A stretch of DNA of 64,000 nucleotides from Triplophysa rosa (Eukaryota; Chordata; Actinopteri; Cypriniformes; Nemacheilidae): NCBI RefSeq assembly GCF_024868665.1, contig NC_079898.1, positions 22,863,364 through 22,927,363 on the forward strand, in the 5' to 3' direction. The notes under the pieces were generated by a model. That model did not search any database. It saw only the letters and a program-made list of their open reading frames with translations, and had not been told where the DNA came from. The translations under genes and the position numbers were made by a program. Of the stretch, positions 36,701 through 48,700 are shown piece by piece (the stretch's first letter is position 1; every line of letters starts with the position of its first letter).

Positions 36701-39700
36701 ACATGTTTTTGTGCTTTGGATGACTTTTGTTATGTGTGTCTTCACTTTCACGTTGTGGCCTTCGCAATTTTAGAAATGGTGTTTTCAAACACTGCGAAGC
36801 ACAAAGACTATTTTCATAATGAAATCAGTTGTCAACTATTTTTGTGAGAAATATTATTGACTGTAAATATGATTGATTTGTTGGTGCTGCCTTATGTTGT
36901 AATAATGTTGATTTTTGGTTTAGGTGGCTCAACACTCTTGGTATCGCTGCGGCTCATGGGATTGATGTTGTGCTTCGACATTCCTTATTCGATTACGGAT
37001 ACAATCACCTCGTGGACCAGCATTTCAACCCTTTACCTGTAAGTGCATTAAAACACACAAACAGAAATCAAGTGAGTTATTAACACCTCTGATGTGTAGA
37101 TTGCTGTGTGATTGGGTATAATCGTTACATTTTACACTGGGCCATTTACAGTAAATGCTTATAAATCCAGTTTGCTATTTTGTTGTATGCAAATCCTGAC
37201 TTTATTTCTATGTTGGTGGTAATGCCAGAAAGGGATATTTTACAGAGTCTGACCGAGTCTTTGTTGAACGCTCTCTTCGCCGCATGTGGCAATTACGAGA
37301 TGGTTTTGGTGATCGGGTTGCAGTCAGTCTTGGATGTGTCTTGAAGGGCATTTACTCGTGATCGTATAGCTATCCGAACAGTAAAAGTGCACGAAGTGTA
37401 AATACCCCCTAAAACAGTCAAAGCTGTTTAACAGTCAGACATAACTAGCTGATGCAGGTCAGATGCCACATGCACTAAAGGTTAGGCAAATTAACACCAT
37501 ACGCGGTGATCTGTGTGGTATGCTTGTTATTTTATTGTGAAAACCGCTCGGTTCTTAACCGTAAGACTTTTACGTGAAAATGACGGGGACGTCAAATTGT
37601 TTTGCTGTGTTCTTTACACCATGTGGTGTTCTTCCCAGACATTCAAGTAATTCCTCAATTGAGGCATCTTTGAACATTTTCCAGATGAAATATAAATTTA
37701 GTTAAAAGATTTGCTTAGATATGCAAAATTGCATGAGTCTATATGCATCTCTGTAATTGTATAGGGTGGTAGTTATGCGTTCTGGAGCACACGATTATAG
37801 ACGTAGCCAGATCAGCCCAGTCACCTTACAGCTTTTCCCGTGGGACCTATTAGCCAAGATGAAAGGTAGTTAGTGGTGTTGAATACTGGGCAGCTGAGGC
37901 GAACCGCACTGAAATTCAAGCCCGAGACAGTGTCACCTGTCTGCCAGCCTCTCTACATGTGTGCCCTACTGTGTGGAACAGCCAGATGCTGACAGCGGTG
38001 CAACCTGAGACGGGGGCACTCCACAGGTAGCCCCACCCTCCAGACCACTGCCAACTTTATCCTGAATTATGTAGACCTCTGTCTTTCACGGTGTTCAGAG
38101 GTCAGCACCCTGGAGACAGAACAGAAGACTTCAATTACATTTCAATTTGATTTCAGAGCCTAATGCCACGACTGTGAGAGACCTTCGTGTTCTGAGACTT
38201 TTAATAGCTTGGAGAACATCTTTGACATTTGTCAGGTTAAAATTTCATAACATCGTTTTTTAATCTAATGAGAAGTTAAAACCTTTATAAGCTTTTCACA
38301 CGGTGCTTAAAGGAACTCAAGTTGTTCCAAATCTGTATACATTTCTTTGTTCTTCTGATGAACACTGAGAAAGATATTTGGAAGAATGCCTGTAGCCAAA
38401 CAGTTCTTGGCCACCAGTGACTACCATAGTCAGATTTTTTAAAATAAATTTCTTTGTTCTGAACACAAAGGAAGATATTTTGAAGAATGTAGGAAAGCAA
38501 ACCGTTCTGGGGCACTTTTGACTACCACTGTAATTTCTCCTACTGTGGTAGTCAATGGTGGCCAAGAATTGTTTGGTTGCAAGCGTTCTTCCAAATATTT
38601 TCTCTGTGTTCATCACAACAACAAAATTTATAAAGATTTGAAACAACTCGAGGGTGAGTTAATGAAGACTTTTTATTTTTGGGTGACCAGTCCCATTTTG
38701 TAGAATACACCTCATATTTTGATTGTTGAATTTAATCTGAGGGGTCAATGAAAGCAAAACTGCAAATATGCTTTCTGAACATCACAACTTTTACCCTTTA
38801 CGCATTCCTTTAATTTTCAATGTTCTTGTATTCCTAAAAATAATTCGTTATTATAAACTGTTCACTCTGTTTCCATCCTTTACACCAAAGCACAATTCAG
38901 GTTCAGCCCTGCCTTCAAATTCTGCACGCGATATTCACTGGCTCCAGATGCTGATAGACACGTTACCTGTTCGTGCCCCTTTTTTCTTTTACAGCCCACC
39001 AGGATAACACGTGCATAGTACAGAACATCCAAACGGGGCGATCAGTGCCAAACACATGACAAAATATTATGATTTGCGCAAAATATAAAAGAAATTTAAA
39101 TACTATTTTTTTAAGTCAAACTCTAAAGGATGCCTTCTTCTACATAATTCTACATAATTATTATACTTGATTCTAGCATGATTCATACTTGGATGCATGC
39201 AAGCCTGTTTTTTATATACTGTATATATATTTTACTAGGAACGACAGAATAAACACCTTTACATAAACTGAGTTTTTGTCAAGTGGTCCTGGCAAATTGC
39301 AAAAGACTCTTTTTTTTCCTGCTTTTCTTACAATATCTCTTGTTATTCAAAGGACCAATCGCCCCCTGCTGGGATCACAATGCTTTTAACATAGCTGGAT
39401 GTCTGTGGAAACTGCCAGATATCCCACTGCGAGAATTCACAACAGCCGCAACCTGACGGGTTCCTTGGAAAATTTACGGTCCAACCTTTTCTCTTTAATC
39501 CCATACTGAGTCCTAGTTCTTTTCCTTCACACCTTCGCTTCTTGTTTTTATCCTGCTCTCCAAGATATTAAGATATTAATTGCATCTATCCATATACAGT
39601 ATTAGTAACTTTCATTTAGTTCCTTTTAATATGTATTCTCCATAAATAAAGTGTAAATATTATCGAAATTGGATATATCATTTGCGGTTTTGGCCTTATT

Positions 39701-42700
39701 TTAGACCCAGGGGCCCCGATGGCCCTAGTGATATCTCAACGGCAGAATATTAACATGATGTGCATACAGGTGGGCATATTTTACCTGAGGCTGTTCAGAG
39801 AGTTTTGCACTTATGTGTCTATTTACATGTATCTATTTAATTTGTATAAATTTTATATATTTTTCTGTTTAGTGCCTGTGGTTAGTGGCGCAGAATTGAC
39901 ACATTTAAAATGTAATATTAAAATCACAGGTTCTTATTGCTCACAGTTGTTTATCATGTGGTTTGCACACTCTTACATTACGTACGTTAGTCTGATATTA
40001 CCAGGTGTGGTGCGTTTTTTGCGTATCTTGTTGGTATTATAGTCCAGTGGCTGCTCATACAGCATCTTGTGGCTGCTCAAGAACTTTTGTGGTTTTATTC
40101 GAGTTTATTTATTGTTCAAGACTTTTTGTCTTTGGAGTAACTCCAGCTCTCAGGCTAAATGCTTTGGGTTCACCTCATCACTAATAGGAATGATTGAGTA
40201 TGAGTTTACTATGGTGCACCTGCATTCAGGATACCCTTCATTCTGAGTATGATCATGCGCACCGATCTGTCATTTATGTTGTAGCACTGTAATTGAAAGA
40301 ATATGAAGCCTTTGATCAAAATTGTTGCAGTGATTTTTGAGACAGCTAAGATTTATTTCATTATTTAGCCAAAAAAGGGAATTGTTTTCAATGTACTGCG
40401 TTGTAAAATAGCAGTGTTTTAGATCTTTGATTGATGTTTTAGTGCATCTTATAACATTTACCAGTTTTACATTTTTTAAATAATATTCAATTTTGATTTT
40501 CAGAGACCACTACAGTTTAAAGCAGTGGTTCTCAAACTTTTTCGTTGTAAGGCCCCCTTTGTGTTAAGTGCATCGCTTTGCGGCCCCCCATATAAAGATG
40601 TATAATCTAAAACTTAGAATTTTAATTAAACCAAAAACATTCAGTTATACAATGCTGGAACCTCAATTCTTTTGGTTGGTGGTGTCATTTTTCTGATGTT
40701 TGATTGCATAAAATCTATGATAAATTTCTATATTTCATAAAATGCCACAAAATCTGTGGCCCCCCTGGATCCATCTTGGGGGCCCCAGTTTGAGAACCAC
40801 TGGTTTAAAGGGATAGTTTACCCAAAAATTCTTTCATCGTAGGCTACTTTCTCTCATTTTCATTCCTATGACTGATGTTCTTCTGCAGAACACAAAAGAA
40901 GATATTTTGAAGAAAGTGGGTAACCAAACAACACTGGCCACCATTGACTTCCATTGTATGGACTCAAAACCACAGAGACATGTCTCAAAATATCTTCTTT
41001 CGTGTTTTACAGAAGAAAGTCACACAGGTCTTGAACAACAGGCTGTGAATAAATATTGACAGAATGTATTTATGTGTTTATCCTTTGAAGCCAGAGGTCA
41101 GGAACCCTGTTCTTACACACTTTACTGTAACTTCAGTTCATTATATGCAGTGCAAATGCTCTCCAGGACCAGAGTTTCTGACCCCTAGTAAAAACTATTT
41201 GTTGGTTGAATCCCCTGAATTCGACTTTTGGCTCTGTGGCACTTTAAAAAAAAATTCTGGCTTGTTTGGGTATCTCAACCAGCCCAAAAGAGCTACACTG
41301 GACATGGGGTGGGACTGTCTGCTTGTCCAGCCAATGACAAAAAAGGGGGGTGTGTCATTTGTGACACAGATTACACGTTTACTGTACCTTTAACAACACA
41401 AGTGTTTTGTAAAGCTGCAGATCCACCCATTCCTGTGAGTTTCTGTTTCTCACTGCCTATAGCAGATGCTGCACAATGTACACTGCCGGAGCAAATTAAG
41501 TTAAAGTTTCCCTGGCGAAGAAGCCTTTAAATGCTGCCATATGCAGGATTGCATGGGAACTTCCTGATGCACACATGCTGCTTTGAACCAGTTCAATTAA
41601 GTGTTGAATTTAAAAACTGATGAGGGGTATTAGGAAATATATTTTATAGTCATGCTTAACTATTTCTTTTGCTTTGCTTTACCTTTTTTAATTTGGACAG
41701 GCTTTACAGTCATGGTTTTGCTGAATCTTAGCAGATGTTACAGTAAGTGTTGTTGTACTGTTTAGGCGAGGTACCTTTGACCTCAAAATGTAGCATTATA
41801 ACTGATTTGCATGAACAGATTACAGAATCCATAAACATCTTCTGTGCTTGATCTTGTCAGCACATATAATTGAGAACTGCGAGATTTAAAGAAGCAATGT
41901 GGAGTTAGCAGCATCTAGCGGTGAGGTTGCGAATTGCAACCAATTGCTCACTCCACTTCTCCCTTTCGAAGCACTACGGTGACTGACACAGGACAAAGAT
42001 GTGATTGTGTTTTCACTTCTTTGCTGAAGGAGATAAGGTATTTAAGAAACTCATTCTGTAGAGCAGTTTGTTGGTTTCGGGCTACTGTAGAAATAACATG
42101 GCAAATTCCATGTAAGGGGACGCGATGTCATGGCTCTGCTTCATTTAGTCATGTTTTCCTTGGTCCTGTAGCAGAGTCATGACAAAGCCTTTGGTTATGT
42201 GTGGAGAGAAACATATTATTGTCCTTTTGACAATAATATACGTTCTCTCCGGTGTCTCGTCTTCTAGCCCCGCCCTCTCGTTACCTCGTTAGCTTCTCCT
42301 TAGTGTTTGATCCCTGTCACCTGCCCGTCACCCTCCCTGTGTTATCATCCCTCGTTTGTTTTCCCCTTTATAAACCCTGTGTATTCCTAGTCTTGTGTCA
42401 GTTCATTGTTTCCTGTTTGTTCGTGTAGTTCTCGTTTTCATGCCCTACCTTGCCTGTTTTGTAAGTTTGGTTTTGTTTATGATTTGTAGTTCTCGTTTTG
42501 CCCCTTGTGGGAAGTTTTTTGTTTATCGTTTGAAATCTCTCTTTGTTATAGTGTTTTGTCTCCCCATTGTGGGTTTTTGTTTTGTTATCTGTAAATAAAC
42601 CCTTTTTTGTTAAAACCTCACCACGGCTGCCTGCAATTGGGTTCTTCCAGCGTAATTCATGACACGCAAGGTGTATGTAGATAGAAATAGCTCATTCTAA

Positions 42701-42742
42701 TATAATAAAAACATCAAAACACTTCATTATGTAAGGCTGTAT

Positions 42743-42781
<39 letters not shown>

Positions 42782-45700
42782 TAGTTATGTATATTACATT
42801 GCAATTCTGTAAGTAGATCCTCCTAAATATTACACACTGGACCATTAAAGTTTTAAAATAAAACATTTAAGGTACAGCTCGCACAAGCATCTTTTTTTGG
42901 TTTTGATTGTTTGTGATGACAAAACTGTGGTGTGTTTCTCTCAATTCTATAAGCATTTCATTTTTATGGCCTAGAGGAGAGGGAGATTTTGCTTTTGTTG
43001 TTTATCAGTTTAAACAGGAAAGGCTTCCAAAGAAAGGTTACGGTTATATTTCTCCATTCAAGCATCCAAGAAAGTGTCTCTCCCAATAAAAGGCTGAGGC
43101 ACATGTGCGTTTTTTCTGCCTCTGTTAAAAAGTGGAGTCATCCTTACCAAAGTGAAGGCAGATATGAGAAACTCAGATAACATCTATGAATCGCTATAAA
43201 TGCTTTTAACATTTTAAAACAACAAAGTTTTGTTTTAATAATTCAAATATAAAACTGATTTGAAAGATAAAGGATGATCAAAGTTAATTTGATTTTCTAT
43301 TGGCAACCAAATGCCACATCTGTGCTGTGTCTGTTGAATGGTCTTGCATGAACCAGACTGCATAAATGGTGTACCAGACTAATTTGAATCTATGGCAGAA
43401 TACCTGCACGTGTGTAAAAATGTCACATTGATGCCTTTTTCGATTTTGTGACATTTGTGTTTTGTGTTGTTATAGGATTATTGGTTATCTTTTCTCTATA
43501 AACGTCTGGTGGGTCCCAGGGTACTTGGAGTGCATGTCGCAGGTCTCCAGAGGAAACCGCGCCCTGGCCGAGTGATTCGAGACAAACTTCGCATCTACGC
43601 ACACTGTACCAGCTTTAACAAGTAAGTTCACAAAACCATCTTTATGTATTCGTCTATCCCACCTATGAATTGTTGTTGACATCAAAGGTCATGAATTCAC
43701 TCAAACTTTCGAATTCTGACTCGCATCCATCTGTCACTTAAGGGGCGAGTATAGTCCGGCCGTCGCGCGTCCATGCGCTGCCCGCATGACAAAAAGTACA
43801 AAAGTGCATGCGCGAAAAATTGTCGAAATCGTCTATCTGCGCTTATCCGCGATTTAGTATGCTCAAGAAGCTGTGCGGACGCGTTTGTGTGCGAGACGGA
43901 CACGGACGCGGAAAGTCAAGTATACCCGGCCCTTTAGTAGATGTTATGGTTGCATGAAAGCCCTTTGCTCTAAAATCATAAGCAAAACAGTCCATCCCAG
44001 ACTAGATAATAAAGATGGAATGTGCCGACCGCAGTGTGTTTTGTGTATTGGATGCAGGGAAAATAAGCGCACTTAAATTGAATTTTGTACAATAAACCAT
44101 TTTGGGGTGCATCTTGATGTACGAGGTAAAATATGTGTATTTAATGCTGACCTCATAAAAATATATTTTTATCCATGGTTGAGTAAAAAATGGACAAACC
44201 CAACCGTAGGTTTTTTAAATTAAATAAAAATGGTTTCAATTAACTCGTGGTTTGAAACCACTCGGCAGAGATTTCTTTTAAACCCAAAGTTTGAATTTGG
44301 TGATATTTTACCCAACCTTGGGTTAAAACAGCCCAGCATTTTTTTGCATCAATAATGCTGTCTAGGTAGGCAGTTTACTAGATGTCAGAATGCATGTAAT
44401 CGCACCGCACCATAACATGTTTGTATGTGTGTGAATTCTATTCTGTCTGACAAAATAACCTGTAGCGTTACATCCACCCCGGTTACCTGAGAACATGCCT
44501 GTGGTACGGGATTTTAAAGCATACCTGTTCATTCTCAAACACATAAATTAGAGAGTCCAGACAGCCACTCTTTCAGAGCGAGAGGCCATAAAATTTAACA
44601 AGTATCAATTGTCAAGTGCGTGGAGTGTCTCTGTGCATCGTGAGAGCTGTTGAAAGGCACCAGAGGCTCGGCCAGGTGAGAAGCCTGTTTGAGGCGGGGG
44701 CGGTGGAGGGCCAAACGGACAATAGGAAGGTCTGTACCCGGGCCAGATAAAAAGTGCCATCGTTCTCTTTGATGATTATCTATTACCCCCGAATGATGTG
44801 AGTGGGACCTGCCAGCTTTTCACCAGCAGTGTAGGTTTACGGGCCACAGATCCTTGTGTCTCTCAGCTCAGTTACAGGCCTGTTTCACAGCCTCGTGTAG
44901 GCCCCTGGCTTCAGGATTCCTCCGGTGGCATAGACGTAAAAGGACAGAAATGTTGCTGTTATGAAATTGCTGTTTTTAAAAAAAACTACAATCTACACCA
45001 CAAGTTACTAACCAAAACGATTGAAGCCATATTTTAAAATATTAGAAGATAGTTAGAAGATGTGTCATGTAATAATAATAATGTATTTTTGCAGTCAGAG
45101 CTATTTTTCTAATTAATCGCATCCAGAATAAACGTTTGTGTTTACATAATATAAGTCTGCGTACTGTGCATATTAATTTTGTATTTATAAACACATACAC
45201 ATATATGTTTGAGAAAAATTTAAAATATACAAATTAATAAACATTTATATATAATTTAAATTATTGGTAAATATAAATAAACACACGTAAATGTTTCCTA
45301 AATATATATACGTGTATGTGTATGTGTTTATAAATACAAAATGAACATGCACAGGACAAAGAGATATAGTATTATGTAAACACAAACTTTTATTTTGGAT
45401 GCGATTAATCATTTGAGAGCCCTAATTTTTTCCAATCCCATTTAGGTGACAACAAATAATTTTACACTAAACTAGAAACACTAAAATGAATCTGACCTTC
45501 ACTTGTTACATTTATGAAATTGTATGTTGTTCTCTTAATATAATTTAAATGGATTTGGGCCTCTGGATTATCAGTTCTGCTACCACCAGAGTTGAAGGAA
45601 GATATCTGGTTGCCGAGCCAATTTCTGACCCGTGTTGGCGTGCAGATGACATAGTTTTGGGTCACATTCAAAAGCTCATCACGTTGTGTTTTATTCATGA

Positions 45701-48700
45701 AACGGAAACTACTACAAACCGGACGAGTAATCTTTGTAAATGGCATGAAACCCAAAACATCTGGCTTACAACTAAAACTATTCACCGAGACCGTACTATT
45801 TCTGCTTTGCCCGTTTTGAAAGTTTTATTTTACTCGTTCCTTATTGAAAGACAAGCAATTTTATTAAATAATTTTTTTTCAATAAAATAACACTCTTTAA
45901 TGTTAACTATATATTATACGAGTCTAAGCATTCCCTCTCCGTCACTGGAAAACAAAAACAATGTTCAAAATGTCATTGTTTTCGCAAGCATTCTGGTTTC
46001 ATCTGTTCCTCTTTCAAGTTTTTTTATTCTATTAGTGGTTAAAATAGCCAGGCTAGCAAGTCATGGATATGCTTTCTGTATCTTTGCTAATCCATCACAA
46101 CACCCTTATACAAAACAGGCCTCCTTTTCTGTTGCTTTGAGTGGTTTCTATGCTCCACATTTCCCCAGGACCGATTTGACATCAAACAAAGAATTACATG
46201 TTTACGTTCCCCATGTGAATGCTGGAGAGGAACATTGTTTCAAAGTCTTGGACAGTGTTTATCGTTTTCGATCTGTTCTTCTGATCTAATGCGCCCTTCT
46301 GGAAAATATCTACCCGAGTTACCAAAGTCCATTAAAACTGAGACACCACATATGTATCACATGACATAAGAGATGTTTTCATTACGCAGACTTGGTTTGT
46401 CTTTTTACCAAGTCCCTTGAACTCCGTTCGCTCCGCGCCAAGGTGTAAAGATGCACATGGCCCCGGTTGCTCGTGATTGGTGAGATTACTAACAGGCATG
46501 CCTGACAAAAGCCAAGCTTTGACCTGAGCAGTTGCCCCTTTACAACATGTGGTATTCGCTACAGCTGTGTTTTCCTTCAGTTTTTTTGTTCGAATCCTTA
46601 TTGGATTTTTATCGTGTTTGCCTAATCATGTTGCCCGATACTTCATACTCCCCGAAGCCTGTGCTTCAGCAGTTTTACCCGTTTGATGGAGTCACTGTAA
46701 CATAAGCACATTCATCCAACATGTTTAAAGCTTTTCTCACCCCTGTGTATTTTGGGAAGGCGGTAATGCTTTTACAGTTAAATGAAAACAATCATCTCTT
46801 TTTAAATGACGTCGTCTCGAGGCCTCCCTATGCTCATATCATTTGCTTGTATACTGAAATAAATCACAGGCGGTTTTGGAGTCGTCTCATGTAAATAAAA
46901 TTCTGGGAAGAGAATTTTCGGAGGTCAGAATTAGCCAGATTATTAGACAAGTAAATACAATGCATGGAGAGAAGTTTATCCAGCCCCGCTGGATGATTTT
47001 GGTTCATTTTTGTATAGTTGAAGTGAGTTTTAATGGCTTGAGACTTTTACCATAATTTCCCTGTTTATCACCCACATTGACCTTCAATAATGATAATAAG
47101 AAATATCGGAGAGATTCTTTGTCCTTTTTTAGGATCTTTTCATTTCATATTTTTAATTCAGTAGGCATTTATGTTTCAAAGTTGTACTTTTTTTGTACTG
47201 GTTAATATCAAAGAATTACTCAAGTTCAGGTTTTTCCTAAAACATTTTGGTTATGATGGAAATGATGGGAAGCAAATCAGCAAAAATTAAGACCAGAATT
47301 GTAATTAGTTTTAACTATAAGATTTGTACAGAATAATTTGAGAGTGACTTATTTGATTCTTTTTTCATTAAACTTTTAAAATGCAATAAAAACAGGATAT
47401 ATCTCTGTTTAACGAGACTGCTGGATTTGAATCGTTTTACAAATGTAAGCATAGCAGTTTGTATACTATGTATATAGTGCTGTATAATTTGAAGAGTAAA
47501 TTGCATTATTATTAATAAATTGTTGTTTTTCCTCGCAGCCACGATTATGTCAGAGGGTCCGTAACTATTTACATCATCAACCTGCATCGGTCGAGAAAGA
47601 AAATCAAGCTTGCCGGGACATTAAGAAATAAAACTGTTCACCAATACCTGTTACAGCCCTTTGGCACAGAGGGACTTCACTCCACGTAAGTCTATTAAAA
47701 TTGTTGAAAGTGAACTAAACACAAAATATATGCATATAATCTATTTAAACATGTCTGATGGTTTTGTTAAGGAATTACAGTATGTTGCTGTTGTTGTGAT
47801 ACGTGTATTTTTTTCAATGTTAAAATGCTTTCTCCCTTTCCAGCCATTTGTAGGTTGTTCACCACAGAAAAGTTAACAGGATTAAATATAATGTGATATA
47901 ATACTATTTAATATTTATCAATAATATGATTACTGACCGTTTAAGGTTTTGTTTATGCTTCTACTCTCAGTTTACTGTAATAATCCACACCGAGTGTTGT
48001 TACTTACTAAACATATTAACACAGAGCGAACGAAGATAAATCTGGTGCTCAGTTGCCATCTACACAAACAGACTTGAGCCAACTGTTTTCTGACAAAATA
48101 TTCAAGGATTTTGTTTCACTAGCACTAACCTCACGGGCTGGGTGGCAGTGGAAAGGGCAAAAAAAGAGACCTGGGTCATAAAAACACGACATATGGTGGA
48201 TTTATCCCCTCAACTCTTAAATGAGCTGTGAGGATTTTCTTATTGGCGCTGATTTGCTTCATGAAGCCAAATTAGAGCAGATATAAACATTTTCTGTGTC
48301 TGTCATAACCCTGTGCTCAAATAAACCAGAAACATTTCATTGAATTCAACTGCTTGGATCTCTGATGGTTATCGGCTGTTAATATGTTCCTTTCCAGTGT
48401 TTCGTGTCACTTAAATGCGAACTAGAGACGAGGAATTAGAGCAGCACGGCAAATGAATATATTTGCTGGATTTTTTTATGGCAGAAATGTGGCGTTTTGT
48501 AGCTCTTGACAGGTTTACACGGTAACACTGGAGGATTTCAGCATCATGTGAAATGCAAAACGGCAACACATCAGCAATAAGACATTAGTCCAGCTGGATG
48601 CATACAGTAAGTTATACTTAAAAAATGTGTTGGCTGGTGACAACTGCAGTATTTCACCCTGATACGTTTTACGGATTGTATTTCTATTGTTTCGGCTGTT

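Larger units (their letters stand above)
35392..36923 (+). other. hpse2: HPSE2 intron 8 (1.5 kb)
   Basis: Mostly nested DNA elements (35491-36585). The rest, 36586-36923, is AT-rich and shows nothing further. Confidence 0.8.
41890..42844. repeat. TTAA-flanked MITE interrupted by a solo LTR
   Basis: Left AGAAGCAATGTGGAGTTAGC and GGTGAGGTTGCGAATTGCAACC; right GATCCTCCTAAATATTACAC and ACTGGACCA, with TTAA outside on both sides (41886-41889 and 42845-42848). A TA microsatellite sits in the right half. The other copy (33550-33760) shows the uninterrupted form around the LTR insertion point. Confidence 0.8.
37039..43475 (+). other. hpse2: HPSE2 intron 9 (6.4 kb)
   Basis: Contains Angel copies 7 and 8, a hAT MITE, and a TTAA element holding a solo LTR. 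At 37039-38306, 38700-40514, 41090-41885 and 42850-43475 nothing is assigned. 37740-38110 is GC-richer and of unknown nature. 41085-41200 resembles an interspersed fish repeat (CTCTCCAGGACCAGAGTTTC) too short to class. Confidence 0.8.
43622..47538 (+). other. hpse2: HPSE2 intron 10 (3.9 kb)
   Basis: Contains a CpG-rich MITE (43738-43936), a palindromic repeat (44172-44346) and a foldback MITE (45104-45424). 44347-45100 and 45425-47538 show no known repeat. 45549-46289 has long open frames on both strands without recognisable domains, and 46840-47010 looks like complex, possibly conserved sequence. Confidence 0.8.

Noticed and set aside
38317..38646. 109-codon ORF on the minus strand
   Set aside because: Falls wholly within Angel copy 7. 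Foldback repeats often lack stops by symmetry.
45104..45424. Matrix-attachment-like AT-rich region
   Set aside because: The AT-rich core is explained by the foldback MITE with its matching arms.
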